From Cudoniella acicularis (taxonomy: Eukaryota; Ascomycota; Leotiomycetes; Helotiales; Helotiaceae), in NCBI GenBank assembly GCA_013054445.1, contig JAAMPI010000045.1, positions 1-64,000 of the forward strand: DNA of 64,000 bases, written 5' to 3'. Below are positions 33,184 through 45,068 of this stretch, piece by piece. Within the stretch, counting starts at the first letter, position 1. Each line of letters opens with the position of its first letter. The notes under the pieces were generated by a model. The model saw only the letters and a program-made list of their open reading frames with translations, was not told the DNA's origin and searched no databases. The position numbers and the translations under genes were made by a program.

Positions 33184-35365
33184 TTAAATGGATAAGACCA
33201 ACACGGCAAGCAAACCAGCAATCAAACTTCCGAGTTTTACATTGGTTCTCCCAGCTGCCGACTTTTTTGTTTGGGTTGCAGTTGCAGTTGCAGCTGCAGC
33301 CGCGGTGGGTGCTGATGTAGGCGCAGGAACGAAAGTCGTATAAGCCGGTAGCCATGAAGACAAAGCGCTTTCAAAAAGATTGTGGGCGGCAATGATATCT
33401 TTGTTCTGAGCCGTATCTGTCATGAACGTCGCATTATACCAAAAGTCATTAGCATGACTCCCATTGGCAATGACCATGCCAAATATTTCCCCATTAGGTG
33501 AAGGGGAATTAGCGGTTGGGATGGCGGTTGTCAGATTGCGGTTTGGTGTGGAGGCGTCAACGGTAGATGCAACAGATAAAGCCCGCCATGGATCATATTT
33601 TCCGTTTATGCTGAGGATATTTGTTGGATTCATGGACCAGCCTTTATATTTCGTAAGAAGAGCCGTGGTGTTTGGGCCAGATGATGATGTTGCTCCGAAT
33701 GAAGTATTACAAGATGCCATATTCCATGCAATATCGCTCGCGTTATTAAGGCCGAGAGCAATGTTTGTGGGGCGGGACATGTTAGCCACTTGCCAAAACC
33801 CTTTTATTTGTCAGTAAGATTTCACCATCTGGATCTGGAAATATTTACCAAATTCCATGCAAGTTAGATATTGCCAAGAGTATATGTCTGCCGCTGCATA
33901 GTCATATGTCGTTGTATCTGAAGAAAAGTTTGCATTGATTTCGAAATTATTGTCATGAACGACTTGCGCGAAGACTTCGGTAGCATAGTCAATGCCGAAG
34001 GCGGCAACGATTCCATCATTGAAATCGGCTGCTGTTGCCGATGTGTCATTCGTATAATTTTGTGATGTTAAATCTTCACAAAAAGTTAGAAGACCGGATG
34101 TGATACCAAAATCCTGCGTTTCCAATTAATACGGTACTTCACCTCGACAATTAGGCAGCAATCGTTCACTCACTTGAAATCGCCCTGGCATGAAGGTTTC
34201 ATACGTGCTTTGGAGGAGATATGTCCGGTTGTTCCACGCGTCGTCAGTGTTCGCCCGTGAGGGAACATAGCCATCAGTGTTTTGTGTCGCTATGGCCAGG
34301 AAATTTTCAATCATAGTTACATTTCGTTGATTGGCACCATTTGAAAGTTGGGACGCAAAAGCATGCAGGTCAGTCAGACAACTCCCATAGCCATAATCGA
34401 CAAGCGCTCTGGAGAATATTAGATTGTGAAACACTTAACCAGAGTGTTTTTTGCTTACCTTTCGATAGCAACATAATATTCCCAGAAGTCTACTGTAAGC
34501 TGTACCGGAGCAGAACTTGAGAGACTCGCAAAAATCACCTCCGGGTTTCGAAGACGCATCCATGCCGATCGGACACCTGGATAAGAAGCTCCTACCATAA
34601 TCCAAGGCACCGAACTTGCCAACTAATTAGCACTGAATTTTTTTTTTCTTGGGGTAGGGGCATGGAGGATTCGGAAGGATGAAATTCATGGGGAAGGAAC
34701 AAAAGAAAAACTGCTTACCTTGGGCGGAGGTTTTGGTTAGGCTGACTAGCCAGGGTAAAATTCTTCGCAAAAACAGCAACATCCTCAAGAGCTTGTTCAG
34801 TTGTCAAATATTTGTAGTATTCGCCTAAGGAGTCTCCCTTATCTGTTTGGTTGGTGGGGCGTGGTGCAGGATATGATTCACCAAAGTATCGATGCTCCCA
34901 AAGGATGAGAAGACTGCTACAGTATTAGCATTTGAAATCTATCGAACTAAGAAGCCACCCAGAACTTTGGGATGATTGTTGCTACCTACCCATTGAATTG
35001 CTTTGCGAGAGAAGTGAATGCACCATCGGCTTTACCATTTTCATCGATCAGGTAAGATATTAACCCATCAACCCCACTTTCTCCACCGTCGAAGACTTGT
35101 TCAAATCAGTAAAAAGATAAATTTTCTGGAAGTCGCTGAGAGACTTACAAATAACAGGACCACCGGGCTTGTAATACGCGTCATTGACAAAATAGCGATT
35201 TTGGAAAGTGGTGGGGTTGGTCGTGAAATGGTCCAAGGGCATATCAACATACGAAACAGGTAATGTTGGACTTGTACCAAGTTTTTTTACCTTGAGGTTG
35301 TATTTGCCCTGTACATGGCTGATGCAGAGAGTGGTGGTGAGCAGGAAGAATTTGAAAGATAACAT
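33184..35365 (-). CDS. Serine carboxypeptidase S28 family (secreted or GPI-anchored)
   Basis: Seven exons read in the minus direction: 35365-35149, 35095-34990, 34913-34719, 34614-34459, 34408-34174, 34113-33849, 33800-33184; introns 48-104 nt, all GT-AG, every junction in frame; 596 residues. Signal peptide MLSFKFFLLTTTLCISHVQG, then the S28 fold: VSYVDMPLDHFTTNP, FFDGGESGVDGL, LLILWEHRYFGESYPAPRP. Catalytic residues by motif: Ser183 in MVGASYPGVRSAW, Asp461 in INGKYDPWRALS, His507 in VIANGSHANDFW. S28 peptidases (prolyl carboxypeptidase/DPP7 group) cut at proline bonds. The Ala/Thr-rich linker and hydrophobic end (KLGSLIAGLLAVLVLSI) suggest a GPI anchor. Start chosen for the signal peptide. 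Confidence 0.93.
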
Positions 35366-38027
35366 GATGATCAAAAGCCTGCTTCCAATCAAAGAGAAAA
35401 GTTGCAAGCAGCGATGGGATTTTCCGTTGGAAATACACTCAGCTATGTAGCAAGCGATGAAATGAGGCTCAACTTTGCTTCTAAGAGAAAAAAATGTTGG
35501 AAGGACCAATCGAAAGAAAGCTGGTGCGAGCCCTGGATAAGAAGAGTTGTGAAAAGATCACCAGGCTATCTCATTTATGAAGACACGTCGTTGTACGAGT
35601 ATTCTGGTAAAAAGAGAAGTCTAATTGTCTGTCTAAGAAAGAGAGAAGTGCTCTAAGGAGCGAGGATTTAAAGCAAAGAAGGTAAGCCTGAAATATAAGT
35701 CAGGTGACTATGACAAGAGAGGCTCAGTCCCTTCATGCATTACTGTCTTGGTGCTTGGCGCTTACTGGTCAGGGGGGCTGAGATTGTGTCAGCGGTATCG
35801 TTCAAGGCGCAGTTTTTTCGCCCCTTAATATCAAGATTAGTTCTTGGCGGTGCGTTTTTATGTCAAGAAAAGGCTCATAGGTGCAATTTCCAAGGAGAAT
35901 TTTAATTTGTCGGTACTTGAGATTATACCTTTTTGAAAACTAGACGAATTATTTTCACGATATATAATACTTAAGTCTCGCAAATTTGCCCTGAAGTAAA
36001 CATAAAACCCTTATTTTGTAGATTAGACATGCCTGATTGCCCAAGTCCTGAAGTGATTATGACTCGGATTGTTGATCGTCAGATCCGACAACACTTCCGG
36101 GGGAAACGAGTGGGATGTATACCAGTGGTCACAATGTCACACTATCGGACGCAAGAAACATCACCAGTGAGATTAACAAACGTTTGATTTCTTGGCGTCT
36201 AGCCATGAGCAAAATGCTTGGGCCGCAGGCAAAATACAGTGAGTGAAACCTTCTTCAGAGAAAAGAGACGAGGAGATGCGATACGAGAGAAAACAAGCTC
36301 TGAGCTGTCAGTCAAAATAGGCAACGATTTTTAGGGCCTGAAACACTAATTTCTCAAACACTGCCCAATCGCGCATACTACCCACAGGGGGTAGTAAATG
36401 TTAAATGTAGGGTGATTGTGGCCGTGTCTCCAAGGGTGGCCAGAACCAATCACCTGTCCAAAAGTCGCGGCATTTNTCTATATCTAGTTAAATACTGGCC
36501 TGTGCTTTTTAATATTTATTATGGCCTGTGCGAAGCATCGCCCTCGGATCGCCGCTTGGACCGTGTCAGCCATCGAGCCTCTATCTACTCGCTAGGAAGA
36601 ATCGTCCGAATCATTTCGATAAGACGAATCGAATTTTCCGTGGCTCCATAATACCATTGTAGACGGTTTTTGCGGACCCAAATTCTCAGAACCGATATTT
36701 TGTTTCTAGATTGCGAGGTATCAACTGATATTCTTCAGCTGCTACTATCAGCGAGCCGTGATGTCGGCCATATCCCTACGCTTCTGGGGGCATAAGGTGA
36801 CGAAGAGTTTATTAGATGGTACGGAGGTACGGGCCTACAGCGTGTACTGTAATCGAAACAATGATGGGGATCCGGGAAGAAGGTGCCTCCACGTGGAAAG
36901 AAACTTCTCGCCAATAACGTAACCTTTTCGCTACCCTATCTCGGGACCTCGCGTAGAAACTGCATTAGTGACAATGCAGCTGAAGCTCTGATTTGGCCGA
37001 AAGTTGAGTTGATGCTGGACCATCTCCGCCCTTCTGGAAGGGCACAGACTCTGAGACTCCGGATTGTGACTCTGTGCAGCATGTGAAATGGACAAGACCT
37101 GATTTATGCTGCCTTAGTGATTATGAAAAGTACATCGTGATGCTCGCACTGATGTATGTTTGCATTTGCTGCATGTCGGAGGCGTTGTCGGATTTCGAAG
37201 GCGGCAGGTATCTTGGAATTTCAACTGGATTTTTCGTCGGCTCAGCCGGCGGCCCCCGGCTGAGCGCTGAAGCCCTAAATGTGACGTTGGGGACGTCCCG
37301 TCCATTTCACGGGCTGAATAATACTCGAGTGGTTGATTTGGATGGATTGCCATACCATCCAATAGAGTTGAGGCTCTCGGTTCATCTGCTGTGCACTGTC
37401 TAGTTGTGAGTCGTGACCCGCGAACATGAGGGGTCAATGAGGAGGTCAAAGAACCGGCAATGGCACATGCAGTACGATTGGCGTGAAAGGCAATTGGAGT
37501 TTGAGTTTCAAGAGGCGATTGTTGCCGCTATGGGTAACCACGTGGCTAATAGATAGTCCTCTCGTGGATGGTAGGTGTGGTGCCCAAGGGCCAAGTGGAA
37601 TGAGACTGATTATTTATGAGCGAAATCAGATCCTTCAACAATTCTATGCTTTCTTGCTGCAGCTGAAGCATTCGAAAATGCTGGACACATACTCAGTATA
37701 CCTACCCGGAACCACACATTTACAACTGAATCCCGACGCGCAGCGAGAATGTTGGCTGATTCCAGAGTGAATACGAAGCATTGACACATTGTGCACGGCC
37801 GGAGGAAAGATATTAATATCACGGAAGTTGGTTCCGTGTCGCGACTCGCGAAGGACGAAGGTGCTATTTTCGGTTAATGCATGACAAGAGTCGGATGATG
37901 GCTGTTTTTATTTGTGCCAGGTGATGTGTTGAGTGGTAACTTGGTCGTTGACAATAGATTTGATTGCTGATTTGTCCATTAGGATCTCTCTAGTTCATAT
38001 GCCTGTTTCTTATATTTCGCATTCAAA
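35366..38027. other. Long region without a supported gene; one ambiguous base
   Basis: About 2.7 kb. An N stands at 36476. Short frames (for example around 36883-37403 and 37483-37770) have mixed composition and no motif. No RNA gene or clear repeat. It separates the divergent 5' side of the S28 gene from the 3' end of the peroxiredoxin gene. Confidence 0.45.
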
Positions 38028-38627
38028 TTATCCAAGAACCTTGTCGGCAGCCGAAACGCTCACACCAATGTTGTCCGGCTCAACGTGAACGCTCTTCACC
38101 TTGCCATTCTCCACAACGATGGCATAGCGTTTGCTTCTGTTTGTTCCGAGCAAAGGTGCGGCATCGAATTCGAGATCGAGTGCACGTGTGAACTTTCCAG
38201 CCGGATCAGCGAGGAAGCGGACGCCGGACGATTTATCTTGGTCAAGTGATTTGCCCCAGGCATTCATGCTGTGGAAGCGTATATCAGCATGGCAACTGCG
38301 AAAACGCGGATGAGATGTGCCACAAAAAGAAGAGTACATACACAAAGGGGTCGTTGACTGAAACGACGAAAACCTTTCCAGCATTTTTGATCTTGGGGTG
38401 GGACACGTAGCCAGGGATGTGCGAATCAGAGCAGGTAGGGCCTTCGATTTTTTTAGTCGAGCACAAGAACTCTGAGCTATTAACCCAGGCCCGGAGGCAA
38501 ACATACTGAAGGCTGCGGGGACACCAATGATTAGACCAGACCCCAATTCCTTCGAGAGGTCGACGTTGTTTCCTGGTTCTTTTTCCTGCAGCTCGATGCT
38601 GGGGATGTTGTCTCCAACTTTGACCAT
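38028..38627 (-). CDS. Peroxiredoxin, Prx5/PMP20 type
   Basis: Thiol peroxidase that reduces hydrogen peroxide and alkyl hydroperoxides. Three exons: 38627-38507, 38441-38342, 38268-38028; introns 65 and 73 nt; 153 residues, close to the usual size of the group. Splicing gives GVPAAFSPTCSDSHIPGY, with the peroxidatic Cys44 in the P-x3-(T/S)-x2-C motif, then VFVVSVNDPFVMNAWGKSLD, VRFLADPAGKFTRALDLEFD and RYAIVVENGKVKSVHVEPD. The C-terminus (AADKVLG) lacks the SKL-type peroxisomal signal some fungal homologues carry, so it is probably cytosolic. No oddities. Confidence 0.93.
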   Translation of the reverse strand: MVKVGDNIPSIELQEKEPGNNVDLSKELGSGLIIGVPAAFSMFASGPGLIAQSSCARLKKSKALPALIRTSLATCPTPRSKMLERFSSFQSTTPLCMYSSFCGTSHPRFRSCHADIRFHSMNAWGKSLDQDKSSGVRFLADPAGKFTRALDLEFDAAPLLGTNRSKRYAIVVENGKVKSVHVEPDNIGVSVSAADKVLG

Positions 38628-40111
38628 TTCTGCTGATATCAGTTGTTCTTTGCTTGATGAAATTTAATGACGATTGCTGTTGGGAAGAGTGTCGAGGACA
38701 GCGGGGTTCTTTAAGAACGCTTAGTGAAACCCCGGTATTTGAACAACGTCAGAGATCCACCAATTCGTTTTAGATCCCGTAGGCTTTCGGTTAACCCAGT
38801 TCTGCAAGTATTTGAAATAAGGGACCAAGCCGTGATGACGAGCACGAGGGGTTTCCCTGCGAGTGAGAAGCTTCGATCAAGTGATTTAAAGAGGAGAGTT
38901 GTCAATTAACTTTGCGTTCGACAAGTTTTCGGCCATAGCAAAAGTCAGTGTATCGTGGAGTCGCGAAGGCAGAAGGCAGAGCCATATGCAGAAACGCCGG
39001 GAAAAGGTCGTTCGACAGACAAATAACGTGATAGAAACGACTTGAATACTGTCTTGTAATGTCCTGTAAATGGCACAAGTCGTGCGGCGTAGAATCTGGA
39101 GATATTTGGTCGGAGTGCCGGAGAATGGACCCTGATGTTTTTTGTTAAGAATTCCGCGCACTCGTCGCCGTCTGGTAGTTCTGAGATGGTGATTTCTAGG
39201 AGAAGATGTCCTCCTGTTCTGTGCTGAATATGCATTTCCGTGGCCATTTCTCGAACTTCTCCCCTACCAGTACTGACCCTGGGCCTCTAGGTACAAGAAG
39301 CTCTTCAACAGCAGGATCGCAGCAGCAATGTTCACATGTGACGCATATCCACCTAGATGTTTGGGTATTTAACCTCACGACCTCTCAATGGCAGCATCCA
39401 TAACAAAATGGTTGCCATTGTTCGTTGCCGATGGCCAACCAGCCGGTCCAGCCCATGCGTTAAGAGACCCCGGGTTTTGGGAGAGCCGGGGGGAATCGAA
39501 GGCCCGTGTCAGCGTACTGTGTTTGATGTATAGCAGACGTGAATACATAATGCGTGTATGACAAGGTAGTCAAAAAATCGTGAAGAGATTCAGACGAAGC
39601 GCTTCAGAAAATATGTTGAAGTGTGTGCCTAGCAGCCCGAGGCTCCTATGGCACCCAGCACGTGTTTCAGGCACGTCTCACTTGTAGTCCAGATATGTGG
39701 CCCGACGCCCTCATAGTCTACTCGATACAGTTGACAATACACTTGATTTACCCAAATTGAGCCCTCCGGACGATCTCTGTGATCCTATTGCTTGTGTTGA
39801 TGATACCACTCATCCGACCAGCTGGAGTCGACAGATTCCAATAAAAGAAATATGTGGCCCGGATCACGTGTCGACGTGTCGCGCTAGACATATTTGGGCT
39901 ATAGCCCGGATAAACCCTGGATAATCAACAGACTTCAACTGTCTGAGTCTCAACGTTGAACGTCTCCTCAAGACTCGCCAACCATTGCCAGAATGACCTC
40001 AAAGCACATTATGCCATTGGAGTTTTGTCTTTCTGTGGTGGATCGGATCTTTTAAGTGCGAACTTGTCTCGGCATCCTTCCTAAAACCCCCAGCACGATA
40101 CTACCGTCACC
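38628..40111. other. Intergenic region
   Basis: About 1.5 kb between divergent genes. A minus-strand frame near 39196-39378 contains CEHCCCDPAVEELL and overlapping frames down to 38886 look partly protein-like, but no continuous model could be built. Confidence 0.4.
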
Positions 40112-40881
40112 ATGTCAGAAACCGACTCTCTTTCCTCCGACCTCGAATATTACTCTGCCACCTTCGAATTCTTCCCCCTTCTTCCTCTCGAAATATGCAT
40201 ACTGATATGGGAGTATGTCTGCTTCCATCCTCGCAATGTGGATATGGGGGGGTTTCCATGGGAAGACAATAAGGACGTGGTATCGATGGCATATGTCCAG
40301 GGGCGTAGGTTGCAACGGTATAGAGGTTTTCACAGTGCGGCGCCTATACTTCGGACCTGTCAAGAATCAAGGCACGTTGCCCTTAGATTTTAACTTCGCG
40401 AATTCGGGACGGAGAAAGAATATACTGTATGCGGCAAGACGATTCAGGCTTCTATACCACCTCGGATATATGTCAATTGGGATGTCGATATTATTTTCTA
40501 CATATCATAGGATCTGATCTATGTGCTGAATCCGCTTGAGGACCATATTCCCAAGGTCCGCCGAGTCGCTCTGGAACATACGAGTCCGATATGGTTGGAC
40601 CGTAATACGTGAGTCTATTTGCGTCCTCGAGGTTTTTTTTATACCGCAAGAAAATGATCGCTATCGATTCGATGCTTCTCGGAGAACCTCTTGCGTTCGG
40701 TAACTCTGATGTTGGTTATGGTGATTATGTCGATCATTTTGGTAATAAAACGCCCAGATATGGATTTGAGAAACCCTTTGAGCTCAAACTAGAAGCCGTC
40801 AATGAGGATGGGGATGGGCCTGGCCATAGTTGCGAAGCACAATTTTTTGCAAGCAAGAGGTCTCACCGGATCAATCAATAG
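40112..40881 (+). pseudogene. 2EXR-domain protein, copy 1, with in-frame stops
   Basis: ATG at 40112. Residues 17-90 form a 2EXR domain: FEFFPLLPLEICILIWEYVC, HPRNVD, then APILRTCQESRHVAL. The frame then meets TAA at 40391-40393, continues as LREFGTEKEYTVCGKTIQAS and IYVNWDVDIIFY, meets TAG at 40508-40510, and goes on to LEDHIPKVRRVALEHTSPIW before a donor-like site at 40609. Both stops lie in the one open frame and both would be Gln codons (CAA, CAG) before a C-to-T change. A further frame at about 40640-40881 (MLLGEPLAFGNSDVGYGDYV...) may be its last exon; I could not place the acceptor. 2EXR proteins are an expanded family of unknown function in Leotiomycetes and relatives. Confidence 0.75.
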
Positions 40882-41068
40882 TAACAGAAAGTACCTGAAA
40901 TTGGTTCCGCTCCCTGAAATAAAGCTTTCGATATTAGAGATCATCCCCACAATGTCCTTCTAGGGCCTGGTTTTACCTCGATGATTCGTCATATTCTCCC
41001 GCTTCACCTTGAGATGCTTCATATCAGCAATTGGTTGGTCAATTTCTAAACGCTTTAAGTTCTAATGT

Positions 41069-42898
41069 TTAATCAACAAGATTTAATAAACTTGCTTGCC
41101 CTATATTCTCCTTTAAAGTTCCATTTAGGACAATGTTAAAAGGGCCCTCCTCAAGCGGACAGAAAGAGTTATTGCCAGGCAATTGGCTGGTTCGGAAGTA
41201 GGCTCCTATTTTTGCAAAGCCACAATTGTTCTGTGTAGCGCTGCTGGTATGCTTTGAATTGATTAGCATGGGCAATTCGTTTTTGGCCAGAGATACTGCA
41301 CTCACCCCCATTCCGTCAATAGTGAGCAACTGAGCATTCTTATAGTTCGGCGCTGACGCGATCGCGCTATTCCCTGTAGTCAGCTTCAACACGCATTGAA
41401 AGAGGGGTAGTTACTAACTTTTCAATAGGCGTTACCGGGTCGTAAGTGTTGCTGACGAACAGTATGGGTGTTGCTGTGTCGCCGCCAAATGGCCCAGCAA
41501 ATATTTCGTTAGCTTTGATCGGCCACCCGGTACATCCAAGCACTGCCTTGCTCCAAATTTCCCCGATGATGCTTTCGCTTTCAAGCACTTGGAGCTGAGG
41601 TCTTAAGTCTTGGAGCGTCTTGTTGTATAACCTATTGTTCTGGTCGGAGCACATAACACCGAGACTCCATTCTGGATTTTCATAGGCAGCCGGGCCCGGG
41701 GCGGGGTCACCAAAGCTTGTTGAAAGTTGATTTGCCAACGGGCCGATATCCTGTGCTGAAATAGCACTTTCGAGGTCTAGCAGAATTTTGGGCAACAAGG
41801 TGAAATACGAAAATGGCGAAACCGCCGCGCTTAAAAGTCCGACTTTCAAGGTGAGTAATGCTGCCTCGAGATCTGTAGCGTTCGACCAATTTTCAGCCTC
41901 CGCTTTCCGGGGATCAAGCTGTACGAACGACTGATTGAACCGCTCATATATGTCTTTTGGGGTAGATCCAGTATAGTACGAACACTCCGACGGTCCTGCC
42001 TCGTGGCAGTATATGAAGAATGCAGCGATGATCCCGTCCAAGTGGTAGACACTTTCGGAAGTGTAATTGGTCAAGTAACCCGCGGGGCTCACTACACCGT
42101 CTAAAACCATATTGCCCACTCTGTCAGGAAACATGGATGCGAAGGTTTGCCCGAGAAATGTACCGTAGCTGATTCCATAGTAGTTCAAAAGGTGGCTGGG
42201 TTTCGAGGCTCTTTCACCATTTTCTGATGCTGCAAATGCTTTGACAATGCTGAGCATGTCCCTCGCAGTGGTTGCAGTAGACATATGCGGGCCAGCATCC
42301 CTTTGTCCTCCAGTGATTTTCTCACATCGCTCACCAAGCTCCTTGCCAAATTCGATAAAACTGTCGTAAAACTCATCCGTGACTCTTGGAACCGACCTGG
42401 AATACAATGTGATATTCTCAGCCGAAATGGTGTTGTTGGCTGAGCAGTTAGCATTAGGCTCGCTGAGCCACATGCCTCTGGAATCAAAACCGACGATATC
42501 CCAGTTCGACCCTGCCACGGCCTGGATTTCATTCGCATTGTTCAGAGCTTCGCTGATACCTGAAGCTCCGGGTCCACCGGGATTGAGAAGGATCTGGCCT
42601 TGATATGGTCCATCGGAAGAATTGGTCTGAGCGGGATATTTGACCATGGGAACGGATGCTCGACCAAGATGAGGGTTCTGGTAATCGAGCGGTACCTAGA
42701 GAACTGATTCAGCATGCAAGACGAAACAATAGGGTAGGGAGAGCTAACATCGAGCTTGGCGCAGAAGAATCCGTTGCTGCATGGACACCAAGTGAGTGTC
42801 TTGGACGGAGATATCTGGTCAAAGGTACAGTTCGAAGAAGATGTTGCTATTGCGAGATGGAAGATGCCCAGTAAGGAGAGAAGAAATGGGATTTTCAT
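41069..42898 (-). CDS. Secreted alpha/beta hydrolase, S33/tripeptidyl-peptidase type with TAP-like C-terminus
   Basis: Signal peptide MKIPFLLSLLGIFHLAIATS. Exons: 42898-42749; 42695 to about 41419; about 41375-41306; 41251-41069. Intron 1 (53 nt) joins AKLD to VPLDYQNPHLGRASVPMVKY. Domain marks: LLNPGGPGASG (oxyanion HGGPG-like), IVGFDSRGMWLSEP, nucleophile elbow YYGISYGTFLGQ with Ser at about 226, acid region FVSNTYDPVTPIEK, and after the last intron DGMGHTSSATQNNCG with the catalytic His. Members release peptides or hydrolyse small ester substrates outside the cell. The second junction is unresolved. The natural 45 nt intron (GTTAGT...CTACAG, 41418-41374) puts the exons out of frame, and the only in-frame alternative is 31 nt. 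A small indel near 41375 is likely. Confidence 0.87.
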
Positions 42899-43964
42899 AG
42901 TCAGGATTGGATCTGGTAAAACGAAGGTGAGTTGAGCACAAAGAGAGAGAGCTGAGAAAAGTTGAGTTGGAGAGAACAGAGAGGGCCGACTGGGACATAT
43001 ATGTACACTTGAGAGTTTGCTGACTTTTAATGTTATTAGATTTCCCCTAGCACTTACCTAGGTAGAAAGCGATACCACTAAGTCATACCTGCTGCGCTCG
43101 ACGATCGAAAAGGGGAGGCAAGACTGCCGGCCCAGGACAAGGCGTCTGCCCCTGCTGTTCGTTGCGACACTTGGTGGCTGAGCAACGGATACGAGCATTT
43201 TAATTGCAATCGCTTCCCACAACACGGAATCCACACACAATATCATTACAATGAAGTCTGATTTAAAGCGAATTGTTTCGATATGCGTAGGTTACCAGCA
43301 AGCATGGATACGAAGTATTCGCTAAAATGACAGGGTCCCTACGAGCCGACTAATCGGGAAAGACACAATAACACCAGAAAAGTGTTATTGAGCCTTGAGA
43401 CTAGGAAAACTATTTTAATTTGAATGACGACACATTTAACATTTCTATGTTTGGGTTGAGGAGCAGGGTCCTTACGAGCCGTGTTGATAAATCTTTTCAG
43501 AACTTTCGCCCTTGCTTAACAAAACTGGCACCTTTATCTAAAGAGCTCGGAGCAAGCCATTAGCAATATTTTTTGACCGGACTTAAGGATTGTAAGTTAC
43601 AGTATGTTGATTTGTGCATAACTACCCATAGGCGATGTCCTATCATCTACATAGCCTTATGGAAGTGCACGTTCCCTCTCACTTACCCCGCTTTCTACAC
43701 CGACTCGTAGCTTTTCATCTATTCAACACCCTCACATCATATCCTCTCCGCCATGTATCATCAATCTCAAGTTCTCAACTATGTACACCGTGCACGTCGG
43801 TTTTCTCAAAGCTTCTCGAGCTAGAAAACCAGGCTCCCTTGAGACAGTAGGTCGCACGACTAGCGCATCTCTAGATCGATGTCCAAATCCCAACGAGAAT
43901 ATTCTTCTCCAATAACATCTTCTCCTTTCAATCTCCTGCATTCATCTTGCTGCCAATAGTGGTT
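42899..43964. other. Intergenic region between divergent genes
   Basis: Upstream of the S33 gene and of 2EXR copy 2. Short frames only; nothing recognised. Confidence 0.4.
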
Positions 43965-44785
43965 ATGAATATCGACACGTTGGACGTCATCTCGTCCGAC
44001 TCGGCAAGTACAATCTCGAACGGACTAGTCTTTACACTTTTCCCCGACCTCCCAACAGAGTTACGTCTGAAGATTTGGACGGCTGCGCGCTTTCATGATC
44101 GCAACATCGATATTTGGCATTTTGCTATCTGTGAGCATCGGGTTAATCCAACATGGTGGAAGCATCTTTTCCGCTCAGGTTCGTAACGATTTTCGGTCAG
44201 AAGCCACTGTCCCGCGCTGGGGGTACTTCGAACCTCCAAGGAAGCGCGAGAAGTTGGACTCAAATACTACTTGATGCTTTTTGGCAGTAAATTCCAAACA
44301 GCTTTGCCATCTCGGATCTATATCAATACAGAGGTTGATCCGCTTTGCTAGTCAACTTTAACCTCAAGCACCAAACCATGTATCGTGCTTTCGATAAGCA
44401 AGGGGTAAAAATACGCTGGATCGCAATCGACGCCTGCTCCGAGGATGGCCTGGCTTGCATATTTGACTTTGTGGAAATTGTGGGCACAAAAGAGGTCGTT
44501 CTTTACCGGCCACCTGGAAACAAGAAGAAAGCTTTTCACTTTGGCTTCAATCATGCCAGACCTTTCGATATCAAGTTCGATTTTTTCAGCACTAATATAT
44601 CTCAAGCGCATGCCAAAACTTTATCTCAACTAAAGAAGTCGAGAGCTCTCAAGCAAAGCATCGAGGACACTATGATAAATTTGGAGATCCTACTTGCTCC
44701 TAAACCTGTTACCCCATTACCCAAGCATGAGATATCACTGGCTATTATCAAATTTATCGATCAAAAGAAAACATCGCTAGCATGA
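43965..44785 (+). pseudogene. 2EXR-domain protein, copy 2, one stop and one frameshift
   Basis: ATG at 43965. 2EXR start: FTLFPDLPTELRLKIWTAAR, RFHDRNIDIW. TAA at 44184-44186 interrupts the frame, which continues as VRSHCPALGVLRTSKEAREV, GLKYYLMLFGSKF and RIYINTEVDPLC, the usual family order. At 44349 one C appears lost (TGC-CTA), and the rest runs in the next frame (LVNFNLKHQTMYRAFDKQGV to TGA 44783-44785). The whole would be about 273 residues without introns. The stop would be Gln before C-to-T change; the frameshift is a run-shortening type. Dead gene or partly sequencing error. Confidence 0.75.
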
Positions 44786-45068
44786 GATGCTTTGCCTGTG
44801 CCGGTGAAGTTGTGCAATCACGTGGTAGGGCTCACGTAACCTTCCCGGTGGGACCCAAACTTCCATCGGCCCTCACTTATTTTTAATTTTTAATTCTCTT
44901 CTTTCTCCACCTCCCTTCACTTTCTCACAAAGCGAATGTCACCACTTCACCCACCTCATCAAGTCAAACTCGGAGCTGCATTCGCCTACACCACATCTCG
45001 TTACTTCTGGAACCAATCCGGTGAGACAGAAGAGCCACCCACAAGACGAGAATTACTCACACGAAGAG

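Noticed and set aside
36883..37403. Short frames around the ambiguous base
   Set aside because: No motif on either strand and no splice signals joining them.
38886..39378. Minus-strand frames including CEHCCCDPAVEELL
   Set aside because: Sense seems to move between frames but could not be joined into a credible gene.
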